From: Desertivirga arenae
GTDB lineage: Bacteria; Bacteroidota; Bacteroidia; Sphingobacteriales; Sphingobacteriaceae
Direction of reading: 5' to 3'
Length of the DNA stretch: 64,000 nucleotides
NCBI RefSeq assembly: GCF_017355785.1
Contig: NZ_JAFEWE010000003.1
Coordinates: 310,001-374,000 of the forward strand
Both the position numbers and the translations under genes were made by a program. A model generated the notes under the pieces. The model searched no databases. It was given only the letters and a program-made list of their open reading frames with translations, and was not told where the DNA came from. Below are positions 33,789 through 43,125 of the stretch, one piece after another; the stretch's first letter is position 1; every line of letters starts with the position of its first letter.

Positions 33789-35099
33789 TCAAGCACCAGT
33801 AATGGGTTGCCTAAAAATTAATTTGAACTCAGTCCAATCACCACTACTCTCTAAGGAAAATCTAAATTGATGGTTTATAAGGATCTCTTTTGTTAACATC
33901 AGGCCAACGCCCTGACCATCCTTCTTTGTGCTAAAGAATGGGGAGAAGAGCTGTTCAGATACTTCAGGAGGTATGTTGGTTCCTGTATTTGATATCATCA
34001 AACAGTTTGTGGTAGTGGAGATCCTAATGGTTCCTCTATTGGGACTTGCTTCAATAGCATTCTTTATCACGTTGATAAAAACTTGTTCCATTTGCCGGCT
34101 GTCTGCATGCACCGAGAGCTTTTCCTGTTCTAACTCCCATAGCCAGTTAAGTTCTTTCTTTTGGATTTCAGTTTCCATCAGAGTTTGAACTGAGTGTAGA
34201 GTGGAAAGCAGATCCAGATCCTGCAATTCCGGCTCGGGCACTTTCACCACCTTTGCAAAGTTTGACATCAGACTACTCAGGTTTTTGTTCCTTGCTATGG
34301 AGATTTGTAGTGCATTCGAATAGTCATTTTGGTCGTCCTCCTGTAACTGATCCTGGTAATTCAAGCAGGAGTTTAGTATAGAGTTAATTGCACCTATTGA
34401 ATTGTTCACTTCGTGCGACATCATTTTAACTACCCTCTCGTATGCTGCTTTCTCCCGGGCATAAATTTCTTTGGTTAGTTCTTCTATAGTATAAAATGAC
34501 CTTGTAAATCCCCTGTCGCTAAATGTAGCATGTTGGCACTTGAACGACTGTATTCCATTGAGGATAACTACTTTTGATCCATTTACCTCTAGTAGGGCTA
34601 AACTTGATGCCAGCTTTCCAGGAAGGGAAGCTATAACTCTTCCCTGTACCTCCTCGGGATGAACATTCATTATACTCCTGGCTGTTGGATTTATAGACGA
34701 TATCCTTCCATCAAAATCAAGAATAATGATTCCTGTGGGAGAAGCTTCGATCAGCTTCTCTAAGAACAAGCTCTTTTCCATTTGCTTGAGCCTTTCCTCC
34801 CGGAGCTGATCCATCATCAGATTATAAACCGAAATCAATCCATCCATCTCTTCATGGCCTACCTTGTTCAACTTAGTACTAAAATCCTTGTCTTTTAGCG
34901 ACTCTATCCCAGAGGATATAAGATCAAAGGGCTTGCTAATGAACTGGTACATCCAAACCGAAAAAGCTAAGAAGATTAACAGTGAGGCTTCGCAGAGCAA
35001 AAAAAGATCGCGGTTAACCGGATAAATTCTTATTAAAAGAAAAATGAACAAGACATGCACTCCCAGGCTAAACCAAAGGAATTTAGTTTTGAGCTTCAT
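33789..35099 (-). CDS. Sensor histidine kinase (NtrY-like)
   Basis: The 436-residue membrane kinase has two membrane helices (about 6-26 and 32-52), a HAMP-like linker and a PAS domain (about 108-190, EASPTGIIILDFDGRISSINPTARSIM). The HisKA core has His229 (MMSHEVNNSIGAINSI), and the C-terminal ATPase contains an N box (INVIKNAIEAS) and GVGLMLTKEIL. It is the last gene of the seven-gene operon and overlaps the NtrC-type regulator gene by 17 bases, its obvious partner. The periplasmic loop between the helices is very short, so it probably senses the membrane or the transporter rather than a soluble ligand. Confidence 0.92.
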   Translation of the reverse strand: MKLKTKFLWFSLGVHVLFIFLLIRIYPVNRDLFLLCEASLLIFLAFSVWMYQFISKPFDLISSGIESLKDKDFSTKLNKVGHEEMDGLISVYNLMMDQLREERLKQMEKSLFLEKLIEASPTGIIILDFDGRISSINPTARSIMNVHPEEVQGRVIASLPGKLASSLALLEVNGSKVVILNGIQSFKCQHATFSDRGFTRSFYTIEELTKEIYAREKAAYERVVKMMSHEVNNSIGAINSILNSCLNYQDQLQEDDQNDYSNALQISIARNKNLSSLMSNFAKVVKVPEPELQDLDLLSTLHSVQTLMETEIQKKELNWLWELEQEKLSVHADSRQMEQVFINVIKNAIEASPNRGTIRISTTTNCLMISNTGTNIPPEVSEQLFSPFFSTKKDGQGVGLMLTKEILINHQFRFSLESSGDWTEFKLIFRQPITGA

Positions 35100-36459
35100 A
35101 GGGAATCTTATACTTTTCGAGTTTACGGTATAACGTGCCGCGACTTAAACCTAATGCTTTCGCTACCCGGCTGATATTATTCTGGTAAAACTCCATCGCC
35201 TGCTTGATCATGGCCAATTCCATCTCGTCAATTGAAAAACTACCTACCGCTAATCCTCCTTTTGGAGATGAAGAGCCTTGTCTTTTCTCCAAATGTTCTT
35301 CAAAATGCTTCACTTCCAGCGTATCGCTCTCAGTGAGCAGCACCGTACGTTCTACGAGGTTCTTCAACTCCCTGATATTACCCGGTAAAGGCAAAGATTT
35401 CAACCAGGTATAGGCCTTCTTCTCAATCTCTAATCGCGGCCGCTTATAGATCTCTTTAAGATTTTTTAGAAAATGGTTTGCCAGTAAAGGAATATCCTCT
35501 GCCCGCTCCCGCAATGCGGGAAGTTTGATAATGATCAGATTTATGCGGTAGTAAAGATCTTCCCTGAATTTACCCTCGGCAACCATTGCTTTTAAGTCAC
35601 GATTAGTGGCACATACCACACGTGTATCTACTGTCCGGGTGCGACTATCGCCCAAAACTTCATAGCTCTTGTCCTGCAGAACGCGTAGCAACTTCACCTG
35701 ACTACCAGGATCGAGGTCGCCAATTTCGTCGAGAAAGATTGTCCCTTTGTTCGCCATTTCAAAACGACCGATCCTGTCGTTCCGTGCATCCGTGAAAGCT
35801 CCGCGCTTATGCCCGAACATTTCACTTTCAAAAAGTGTAGAGGAGATACCGCCAAGGTTCACTTTTACAAATGATTTGTTCTTACGGTGACTGTTGTTAT
35901 GTATGGCCTCTGCTATGAGTTCTTTCCCAGTGCCGCTTTCACCAGTAATAAGCACAGAGGCATCTGTAGCACTCACGCGGGCAATCGTTTGTAATACGTC
36001 CAATAGTTGAGGATCTTCACCTACGATATCCTCGAACCCGTATTTCTCATTTAACCTCCGGCGGTTAAGCGAGGAAACAAATTCCTGCCCTACCGCCAAA
36101 TTTAAAGCGGTTCTTAATGATTGAATTACATGGGCATTTTCCCAGGGCTTATTAATAAAATCAGCAGCTCCCGCCTTCATCCCCTCCACTGCGAGACCGA
36201 TTGAGCCCCAGCCGGTCATCAGGATAACCGGGAGGTTTGGCTTCATCTTCTTTATCTCCTGAAGCGTATTTAAACCATCCCTGCCACTTGTTTCCCTTGA
36301 AAAGTTCATATCTAGCAGCACCGCTTGGATCGCCTTCTCCTTTAGGGTATTAAACGCCTCATCCGGATCTTCGGCCGTTACCGACTTGAAGCCCTCCTGC
36401 TTTAGAAGTAGACTTAAAGAAGTACGCACCGCAATATCATCGTCAATTATTAAGATCAT
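35083..36459 (-). CDS. NtrC-type sigma-54-dependent response regulator
   Basis: A 458-residue regulator with a receiver domain (Asp50 in LLDMNF; Lys104 in KPW), an AAA+ central domain and a C-terminal Fis-type helix-turn-helix. The AAA+ part has Walker A GESGTGKE at 173-180, a GAFTDA loop at 220-225 and Walker B GTIFLDEIGDL. The Fis helix is NNISRVAKALGLSRGTLYRKLEKY. GAFTDA replaces canonical GAFTGA, a form frequent in this phylum. It should activate sigma-54 promoters when phosphorylated by the kinase encoded downstream. Gap to the upstream permease is 5 bases. The likely target is the operon's own promoter. Confidence 0.93.
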   Translation of the reverse strand: MILIIDDDIAVRTSLSLLLKQEGFKSVTAEDPDEAFNTLKEKAIQAVLLDMNFSRETSGRDGLNTLQEIKKMKPNLPVILMTGWGSIGLAVEGMKAGAADFINKPWENAHVIQSLRTALNLAVGQEFVSSLNRRRLNEKYGFEDIVGEDPQLLDVLQTIARVSATDASVLITGESGTGKELIAEAIHNNSHRKNKSFVKVNLGGISSTLFESEMFGHKRGAFTDARNDRIGRFEMANKGTIFLDEIGDLDPGSQVKLLRVLQDKSYEVLGDSRTRTVDTRVVCATNRDLKAMVAEGKFREDLYYRINLIIIKLPALRERAEDIPLLANHFLKNLKEIYKRPRLEIEKKAYTWLKSLPLPGNIRELKNLVERTVLLTESDTLEVKHFEEHLEKRQGSSSPKGGLAVGSFSIDEMELAMIKQAMEFYQNNISRVAKALGLSRGTLYRKLEKYKIPYEAQN

Positions 36460-36464
36460 AATGG

Positions 36465-37631
36465 CTAGTCTTCATGAAGAACATAAGCAGGCTGAATTCT
36501 GGAAGCTTTTAAACTGGGATAAACAGCACAACTAAGCATGAGTAAATATAGAAATAAAGCCGAGATGAGGATACCAAGCGTTCCGTAATAGACATCCATG
36601 TAAGGTTCAAAGTACCTCAAGGCGATAAGATTTATGGCAATGAGCAGTCCAGGAAAAATACCGAGAGTAGTAACTACCATTGTTTCTCCCAGAAACTGTT
36701 TTAGAATATCTATGGCATTGGCTCCCATGGCCACCCTTAAGCCAACCTCGGCTTTTCGTTGCGCAATATTGTAGCTAAACATTCCTGATACTCCCAAAAA
36801 CACATTGATCACCAGAAAAACAAATACCACGAAAGCTACGGCTAATTGCATATAGTCTAATTTATGCGCGTACTTTTTAAGAAGACTTAAGGAAATACTT
36901 TGCTTGATCTGAATAAGGTCGGGAGAAACAGCCATTACTGCTTTTCTCACTTTCTCGTCCATTAGCTGAATATCTTCGGCCTTTGACGATTTGATTAAGA
37001 ACTCGGTTGCCACCCCTTCCCGCGGAATAAAAAACCCTGGCTCTGCGAAAGCTGATACATTTTCCCTAAAGGTTTCGCTTATACCTATTACCATTGCAGG
37101 TTTGCCTTCTATCAGAATTTTACGACCTAGCGGATCTATATCCTTGAATTGCTGGATGGCGAGGTCTTTAGTAATAACAACAGGCTTTGTATAAAGGCTG
37201 GAGTCTGATCTATTAAACCATCTCCCCTTCAACATTTCAAGTCCCATTACTTTCTCATATTCCTCATCAACCGCAAAGGCCCTCACTTTTGTCACTTGTT
37301 TATTGTATTCAATCTTCTGCTCGTCTCCCCAATTATGAAAGGGGACTGCATTGGTTTCGCTGATGCCTTCGATCTCTTTCACATTTTTAAGTTGCTGCTT
37401 TACCAGGTTACTGAACTTCAGTCGTTGGTCGTCGGGCACTTTGGTAAGATCAAGATCTAAAACCCAGATCTTCTCGTAATTATAATGGAGTGGTTTAAAA
37501 TAGTGACTGAATTTCTTCAGGTTCATCCCCACAAAGAAGAACAAGGCCAGAAAGGATATAAAGAGTTGAAGAAGCAGGAAAGAGTTCTTCCTTTTCCTAT
37601 TTGCCATCATTTTAAAAAGGTGCTTAATCAT
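36465..37631 (-). CDS. ABC transporter permease, FtsX/MacB type (second)
   Basis: The 388-residue membrane protein has one N-terminal helix, a long extracytoplasmic MacB_PCD-like domain (about 45-255), and the three C-terminal FtsX helices (LAVAFVVFVFLVINVFLG, MVVTTLGIFPGLLIAINL, LGILISALFLYLLMLSC). AQRKAEVGLRVAMGANAIDILKQFLGET is the conserved coupling segment to the ATPase. It overlaps the other permease gene by 8 bases (ATGATTAA arrangement), so the two are coupled and probably form a heterodimer. Confidence 0.92.
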   Translation of the reverse strand: MIKHLFKMMANRKRKNSFLLLQLFISFLALFFFVGMNLKKFSHYFKPLHYNYEKIWVLDLDLTKVPDDQRLKFSNLVKQQLKNVKEIEGISETNAVPFHNWGDEQKIEYNKQVTKVRAFAVDEEYEKVMGLEMLKGRWFNRSDSSLYTKPVVITKDLAIQQFKDIDPLGRKILIEGKPAMVIGISETFRENVSAFAEPGFFIPREGVATEFLIKSSKAEDIQLMDEKVRKAVMAVSPDLIQIKQSISLSLLKKYAHKLDYMQLAVAFVVFVFLVINVFLGVSGMFSYNIAQRKAEVGLRVAMGANAIDILKQFLGETMVVTTLGIFPGLLIAINLIALRYFEPYMDVYYGTLGILISALFLYLLMLSCAVYPSLKASRIQPAYVLHED

Positions 37632-38880
37632 TGTTCTGTCCTCCTTTCAATGCAAATACAGGATCTAATTTCGACATTTTCCATGCTGGATATACTCCAC
37701 TCAACAGGCCGAAGATCAGGCAGCTGAAAATACTCAGACCAACTACTCTCCAATTAATCGCCAAGGTATCTGAAGGCATTTTAAACAAGGGATCAAAGGT
37801 ATTGATGATCTCGACCAGAACGTTTGCCGCGTAAACTGCTAAAGCTAAACCTAATAATCCACCTGCGAGCGTTAGAATTACATTCTCGACCACAAATTGC
37901 CCCACTAAAGTACTGGATGTAGCGCCGAAAGATTTGCGTACGCCGATTTCTTCTGCCCGCTCACCAATCCTGCTCATGTTTAAGTTTATCAGACTTATGG
38001 CTGGTATTAACATGAATAGCAATAAGATAACAAAGATCATGATGGCAGTCTTTCCATATTCTGGCTCCTGGTCGTCATAGGAACTTGATTTAGCAAATTG
38101 TTCAAGAGGTGTAAAGGCATACACCTTTACCGAATCGGCCCCCGAGATCTTATTGTTCAACAATCTCATTCGCGAGCGCAACTCCTTCCGTACCTCCTGC
38201 AGATCACTAGACCTGGCAAGCAGCATAGCACTGTAATTTCCCGTGATACTTCCCATTGTGGCGTTCGGGTTGGCATCCAACGAAAGAGGAAAATACATAT
38301 CTCCATAAGCCATACTGAAAGGAGCTGCCGCTCCAACAACTCCGATCACTTTGAAATGCTTACCGTAAATGGTCAACTCTTTTCCTGTGGCATCACTATC
38401 GCCGAAAAAATGCTCTTTCGTTTTTATATTGATCACCACTACCCTCGATGCATTTTCTACTTCTTTGGCCCTGAATGGCCTGCCTTCTTCGAAATTGAAT
38501 TTGGTGATATCCCAGAAGTTTTGATCTGCATAAACTACCATATGTCCGGTTGGCTTCTGATTTTGAAATGAAACATAGCTATTCTTAGCAATAAAGGAAA
38601 TCAACTCAGTGCTTTGCAGGCTTTTTAAATGCTCCTTCAAAAAGTGAATACTGGCGCCCCCGCTTTCCGCTTTTCCCTTATTGTATGCCGTTACTTTATC
38701 AAGGATAAGGGTATGTGTTCGGTTAGGTTCAGCTGAATTTTCGCCGATGATCTGATCAATAAAAGAGGTAAAGACGGTAATGATCATTATGGTGAAGCTC
38801 ACACCTAAAAGCGAAAGGATGGTGTAATACTTCTTCCGCATCATTACCTTGACAGCCAATTTGATATAGTTCTTTAACAT
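37624..38880 (-). CDS. ABC transporter permease, FtsX/MacB type (first)
   Basis: The 418-residue partner permease has an N-terminal helix (KYYTILSLLGVSFTIMIITVFTSFI), a MacB_PCD-like periplasmic region to about residue 290, and FtsX helices (IFVILLLFMLIPAISLINL and further). The coupling segment is IGERAEEIGVRKSFGATSSTLVGQFVVENV. Fourteen bases separate it from the ATPase gene. Together with the adaptor and channel it should form a MacAB-TolC-like pump for peptides or envelope stress products. Confidence 0.92.
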   Translation of the reverse strand: MLKNYIKLAVKVMMRKKYYTILSLLGVSFTIMIITVFTSFIDQIIGENSAEPNRTHTLILDKVTAYNKGKAESGGASIHFLKEHLKSLQSTELISFIAKNSYVSFQNQKPTGHMVVYADQNFWDITKFNFEEGRPFRAKEVENASRVVVINIKTKEHFFGDSDATGKELTIYGKHFKVIGVVGAAAPFSMAYGDMYFPLSLDANPNATMGSITGNYSAMLLARSSDLQEVRKELRSRMRLLNNKISGADSVKVYAFTPLEQFAKSSSYDDQEPEYGKTAIMIFVILLLFMLIPAISLINLNMSRIGERAEEIGVRKSFGATSSTLVGQFVVENVILTLAGGLLGLALAVYAANVLVEIINTFDPLFKMPSDTLAINWRVVGLSIFSCLIFGLLSGVYPAWKMSKLDPVFALKGGQNND

Positions 38881-38895
38881 AAATTTAATTAACCT

Positions 38896-39564
38896 TTAAT
38901 TGATCTGTTGACCGTCGAAAAAACGGATGATACGTTTAGTTTTGCTTGCCATATGCTCGTCATGAGTAACCATCACTATGGTGGTCCCCTCGGTCTTATT
39001 CAGGTTAAGCATAATGTTCATCACTTCTTCCCCCATCTGGCTATCCAGATTTCCGGTGGGTTCATCTGCAAGAATGATTTCAGGCTTGCCGACAATGGCC
39101 CGGGCGATGGCTACGCGCTGCCTTTGACCGCCTGAGAGCTGGCTTGGGTAATGCTTTGTACGCGCACGTAAGCCAACTTTTTCCAGTGCTTCCAGAGCTC
39201 GCTTTCTCCTTTCCGAACCAGATACTCCCTCCCGATAAAGCAATGGGAGCTCAACATTATCTACCACGGAGAGATCGTTGATCAGATGAAAGCTTTGAAA
39301 AATAAAGCCCAGTTTGAAATTTCTGAAAGCAGCAAGCTTTTTATTATTAAAAGAGTTCAGCTGCTGACCACCAATACTCAATTCACCAGAAGTGGGTGAA
39401 TCCAAAAGCCCGATGATATTGAGCAGCGTACTTTTCCCACAACCAGAGGGCCCCATTACGGCTACAAACTCGCCCCGCTCTATCTCAAGATTAACTTTAT
39501 TCAGAGCTATGGTTTCAATGGTTTTAGTGCGATATATCTTATCAATATTGGTTAGCTGTATCAT
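38896..39564 (-). CDS. ABC transporter ATP-binding protein (MacB/LolD type)
   Basis: The 222-residue ATPase is about the usual family length from this ATG (MIQLTNIDKIYRTKTIETIALNKVN). It has Walker A GPSGCGKST, the Q loop region IFQSFHL, signature LSGGQRQRVAIARAI, Walker B LADEPTGNLD and switch His in VTHDEHMA. A further in-frame ATG 57 bases upstream (39621) would extend it by 19 poorly conserved residues and reduce the gap to the TolC gene to 14 bases; both starts are possible. It energises the pair of FtsX permeases encoded after it. Confidence 0.92.
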   Translation of the reverse strand: MIQLTNIDKIYRTKTIETIALNKVNLEIERGEFVAVMGPSGCGKSTLLNIIGLLDSPTSGELSIGGQQLNSFNNKKLAAFRNFKLGFIFQSFHLINDLSVVDNVELPLLYREGVSGSERRKRALEALEKVGLRARTKHYPSQLSGGQRQRVAIARAIVGKPEIILADEPTGNLDSQMGEEVMNIMLNLNKTEGTTIVMVTHDEHMASKTKRIIRFFDGQQIN

Positions 39565-39635
39565 AGGACGAGCGTTTAGATCAGGATTGCCAGCCTTGAA
39601 GATAGTGATTTGCGTTTTCATGTCGATTAATTTTG

Positions 39636-41108
39636 TTATTGCATGTTTTTTAAGAACGAGAGCTTCTTGCCTTGTTCGAAATCATAAAGGGTTAATACCC
39701 GTAGGTTGTAATAAGAAGTCCAGAAGCTTTTGAGTGAAAGAATGTAATCCCGTCTGGCCTGATCTTTTTCCTGCAGGGCAATATTAAGGTCTGTTATGCT
39801 GAGATCTGCTAGCAGGTAACGTTTTTTGGCGATCTCGAATCTTTCGGCAGCGGTTTGGTCAGCATCCTTATTGGTTTCCATCTGTTCTTTGATCACGTTT
39901 AGCTGTTTCACCTGGGTGATGATCTCCTGGTCGAAGTCAAGCTTTGCCTGTTCTACCCCAGCTTTTACCAGTTTTTTATTAGCCTGTGCCGTTTTTACTT
40001 TTGAAGCACCCTTCCCCCAGTCGGCAATAGGAAGCGAAAAGCCCAGTCTTATCACCTGTTGATCCTTGGCGTTGCGGAATAGTCCGGCCGCATCACCAGC
40101 AGCATTGGTTAATCCGAAGGAGCCATAAAGATTAGCTTTCAGCCCCGCCTCTCCTTTTGCTTTCAAAATTTCTTTGTCGGCTTCTAAAAGAGATCGGGTA
40201 AACTCTACTGATTGTTGTCTGTTCTCCCGGGCCTCCTTTAATGCCTGAGTTTCTGGTATGTCAACTTTCGGCAGGGTTTCGGGCAATAGCAGTTTCAAGG
40301 GATTCAGGGAAGAAAAACCCATAAACGATTTTAGCTGCAGGGCGCTGGTTTCTGCATTTACCTGGGCTTGAGCTACTGCTTTCCGGGCGTTCAGATAACC
40401 TAGCTTCAATCGAAGAAGTTCATCTTTCGAGAGTCTGCCAAGCTTAGCTTTAACCTCCCCGATCTTGTAGAGGGTTTCGTGGTTTACTAAGTTCTTTGTT
40501 GCTATTTCGGCATTGATCTGCGCCAGGAGTTGATTAAAGAACAGCTCTGTACTTCCTCTGGAAATGCTCTCCAGATCTTCAGCATACCTGCGCTGCGACT
40601 CTTCGTACCGGAGAGGTTCGATCTTTTTATCCCATGAAAACGGGTTGAAGGCGAACAGGGGCTGATTAAAGCCAATAACAAGGGGATTACCATTATAGCG
40701 GGTTTGACCACGCTCGAAATCTCTAAAGCGAAGCATATTAGACCCGAGGAAAAGCTGACCGCCTGTTAAACCGATATTCTGGGTTAGGCCTAAATTAAGT
40801 TGGGAATTATCGTTAACTACGGGTTTAAACTCTACTGTTCCTTCAGGCTGTACGACAGGGATATTTGTCTTACTAAATTGGGGTAAGAAGCCTTCCAGAT
40901 TAAACTGGGGATTATAGTTGGCCTTGAAAGTTTTATACTGCCAATATTGACTTTCAGCCAGAGTTGCCGCTTTTACTACGGCCGTTGATCTTTCCCGGGC
41001 TATGCTAATTACCTCCTTCAAGCTTAAATTCACTGTATCAGAATACGCTTGTGAAAGTGCTGAAAATGGAAGCGCCACTATTGCAAAAGCGATGAGATCG
41101 CATTTCAT
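39636..41108 (-). CDS. TolC-family outer-membrane channel
   Basis: The 490-residue protein has a signal peptide (residues 1-20, ALSQ) and the long heptad-rich helices of the TolC/OEP family (NLSLKEVISIARERSTAVVKAATLAESQYWQYKTFK, then ERFEIAKKRYLLADLSITDLNIALQEKDQARRDYI). The two halves are related repeats, as in TolC. It should form the trimeric outer-membrane exit duct. Encoded between the adaptor and ATPase genes of the operon. Confidence 0.9.
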   Translation of the reverse strand: MKCDLIAFAIVALPFSALSQAYSDTVNLSLKEVISIARERSTAVVKAATLAESQYWQYKTFKANYNPQFNLEGFLPQFSKTNIPVVQPEGTVEFKPVVNDNSQLNLGLTQNIGLTGGQLFLGSNMLRFRDFERGQTRYNGNPLVIGFNQPLFAFNPFSWDKKIEPLRYEESQRRYAEDLESISRGSTELFFNQLLAQINAEIATKNLVNHETLYKIGEVKAKLGRLSKDELLRLKLGYLNARKAVAQAQVNAETSALQLKSFMGFSSLNPLKLLLPETLPKVDIPETQALKEARENRQQSVEFTRSLLEADKEILKAKGEAGLKANLYGSFGLTNAAGDAAGLFRNAKDQQVIRLGFSLPIADWGKGASKVKTAQANKKLVKAGVEQAKLDFDQEIITQVKQLNVIKEQMETNKDADQTAAERFEIAKKRYLLADLSITDLNIALQEKDQARRDYILSLKSFWTSYYNLRVLTLYDFEQGKKLSFLKNMQ

Positions 41109-41134
41109 ACTTATAAGATTAAGATTTGACGGCC

Positions 41135-42397
41135 TTATTTTATTTGGATGGCATTTAAGTGCATAAATTCCTGCATATCAGAAGTTATTACCCTTTCACC
41201 TTCTTTAATTCCTGAAAGGATTTCAACATATTCAGAATTGCTTTCACCCATTTTTACCCTCCGGGCAGAAGCAGTGCTCCCCTGTAAAATGAATACTATC
41301 TGCTCTTGAGATCCGCTAAAAGCCGGACCGTTTTGAACTCTAATAGCGTTGTTTTTAAAGGAAGTGATGACAAATACATCTCCCTTAAGATTCGGCCGTA
41401 GTTGTTTTGCATCCTTCTTTTTAAGACCAATGGAAAATTTTATAGTTCCATTCTCTATGGCAGGTTGGACATTGATTATACTGCCTCTCAGATTTGTATT
41501 CCCTAGTCTGACGATCACATCCTTTCCCGGTCTCACCTCGCTGCCGTAATTATCAGAAATACTAGCTTCTACTTTGTAACTACCTAGATCCGCTATTCGC
41601 ACCAACTCTGCACCCTGGTTCACCTCGGCGCCAACCTTATCATTGATCCAGGTGATCACGCCCTTTCGGGGAGAATTAATCGCTGTTTGTCGGATCTTGG
41701 ATTGAAGCTCTCTGATGTCTTTATCCCGTATGTTTATTTCATAGCCCAAACTTTTCAGATCTGCCTTCATTATGGCCTTTTGATTCGCCATCTGATTAAT
41801 TAACTGCCTCAGCTCTAGTCGCGCTACTTTTAGGTTTAGTTGAGCTTGTTTAAGGCTTTCCTCTGTCCCACCACCAATACTTAGCAAAGATTGTTCATGT
41901 GCCACTGCGGTTTCCAGGCTTTTAATCCGGACTTCTTTTATCGAACACTGAGTCTCTAATTCGTTAAGACTCTTTTGCAGACTTAGTTCCAGCTGGTTAA
42001 TCTTATTTCGGTTAACCTGCTGCTCTTCGTTTAATTTCTCAAAGGCAATGAGGGAAGATTCTTTGCTTAACTGGAGAATAGGTTCGTAGGCTAATACGGT
42101 TTCACCAACGCTATGTAATACCTTTTCGATTTTGGAACTTACGGGACTGGTAATTAAGACTTCGTATTCAGGAAGTACTACTCCGGACGCTGCTATGGTT
42201 GCCTCCATCGCTCCTCTTTCGGCAACAGAAACCCTCAGCGCTGCTCTTTTTATAGAAGGCTTCACCAAGTTTTTGAATTGTGTGAAAGCAAAGATTATTA
42301 TGGTTATAATAATAGCTGTGACAAGATAAGTTTTAAGCTTTTGCCGGTTAAGCTGGTTTGATGTGATTGCACGATCCATAGTATCAGAGTTTGACAC
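41135..42397 (-). CDS. HlyD-type periplasmic adaptor
   Basis: The 420-residue protein has an N-terminal membrane anchor (TYLVTAIIITIIIFAFTQF, about 24-42), a lipoyl-like domain and a long coiled-coil hairpin over about 100-225 (NEEQQVNRNKINQLELSLQKSLNELE). A beta-barrel domain (ISDNYGSEVRPGKDVIVRLGN) and a membrane-proximal domain end it. It links the FtsX permeases to the TolC channel. As the first gene of the operon it is nearest the candidate sigma-54 promoter. Confidence 0.92.
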   Translation of the reverse strand: MSNSDTMDRAITSNQLNRQKLKTYLVTAIIITIIIFAFTQFKNLVKPSIKRAALRVSVAERGAMEATIAASGVVLPEYEVLITSPVSSKIEKVLHSVGETVLAYEPILQLSKESSLIAFEKLNEEQQVNRNKINQLELSLQKSLNELETQCSIKEVRIKSLETAVAHEQSLLSIGGGTEESLKQAQLNLKVARLELRQLINQMANQKAIMKADLKSLGYEINIRDKDIRELQSKIRQTAINSPRKGVITWINDKVGAEVNQGAELVRIADLGSYKVEASISDNYGSEVRPGKDVIVRLGNTNLRGSIINVQPAIENGTIKFSIGLKKKDAKQLRPNLKGDVFVITSFKNNAIRVQNGPAFSGSQEQIVFILQGSTASARRVKMGESNSEYVEILSGIKEGERVITSDMQEFMHLNAIQIK

Positions 42398-42403
42398 TAT
42401 AGT

Positions 42404-42420
42404 TTCAATTGCAATACCAG
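42404..42420 (-). promoter_or_regulatory. Candidate sigma-54 promoter of the efflux operon
   Basis: Minus strand reads CTGGTATTGCAATTGAA: TGG at the -24 site and TTGA at -12 in the spacing of TGGCACG-N4-TTGCA, with GA instead of GC at -12. It lies 7 bases from the adaptor start codon, which would give a very short leader. The downstream genes encode an NtrC-type activator. Support is by spacing and context. Confidence 0.45.
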
Positions 42421-42469
42421 ACTTAAGTTGCTATGAATTAGAATCTTAATAAAAGACACTGAATATAAA

Positions 42470-42487
42470 CTGTTCAATTATGGACAG
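42470..42487 (-). promoter_or_regulatory. Palindrome at enhancer distance
   Basis: CTGTTCA-ATTA-TGGACAG, arms matching at 6 of 7 positions, lies about 50 bases upstream of the candidate -24 element. That is where an NtrC-type activator commonly binds. It may be the site of the operon's own response regulator. Confidence 0.45.
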
Positions 42488-42606
42488 TCTGTTACGATAT
42501 GAGACGGTATTTTTTAACAGTATGAAATCGCGTAAATATAGAAGTTGCATAACGAATTTTTAATCCTATTTTCCTTGGTATTTTCCGACTCTTAACTTCG
42601 CCCATA

Positions 42607-43017
42607 ATGAAAAAGATTACCCTCATATTCCTTGTTGCAATACTATTTTGCCTAACCGCCTGTGATCCTGTACATAGCTTTGCAGTTTACAACGCTTCTG
42701 CGAAAGAGAGAAAATTACAAGTTATAGGTATTTCAAAAGACTCTATTCTAATTCAAGAACAAACTTCAAAAGGCAATTTCGGAAAATCTACAATGATTGC
42801 TGTTGACTTTAAAACTGAAGAAAAACCTTCATTTGAATTTATATTGCCACCAAATAAACAAGCGCATTTGGAGTTTGGGTTTGGCATAAAGCCGGTAACC
42901 AAATTAATCATCGTCGACCAAAGCGATACTATTAGGGTCAAACAACGGATTGGAAGATTGAAGAAAAAGCCTTTTTATAGGATTGGCGGAAACTTCCGAC
43001 TTACCCTCAAAGACTAA
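42607..43017 (+). CDS. Lipoprotein, hypothetical (136 aa)
   Basis: A 136-residue lipoprotein: signal sequence with lipobox LFCLTAC at residue 19, then a beta-rich soluble part (FAVYNASAKERKLQVIGI, FEFILPPNKQAHLEFGFG, TKLIIVDQSDTIRVKQRIG) with a basic C-terminus. No family recognised. It is divergent from the efflux operon and shares its upstream region, so its expression may be linked to it, but the palindrome is closer to the operon. Confidence 0.75.
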   Translation: MKKITLIFLVAILFCLTACDPVHSFAVYNASAKERKLQVIGISKDSILIQEQTSKGNFGKSTMIAVDFKTEEKPSFEFILPPNKQAHLEFGFGIKPVTKLIIVDQSDTIRVKQRIGRLKKKPFYRIGGNFRLTLKD

Positions 43018-43125
43018 CCCATTGGATGAGTTATAATTTTCAAGAGTTTTCGCTCTTTCAGTTTTCTTTAAAGAAGTTCTTAGTGCTTGGTAAAAGTCCT
43101 AGCTTTGTAGTCCCAGTTGATTTTT

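Noticed and set aside
38098-38571. 157-residue plus-strand reading frame
   Set aside because: It lies wholly opposite the first FtsX permease, which has clear family motifs; the antisense translation has no recognisable pattern.
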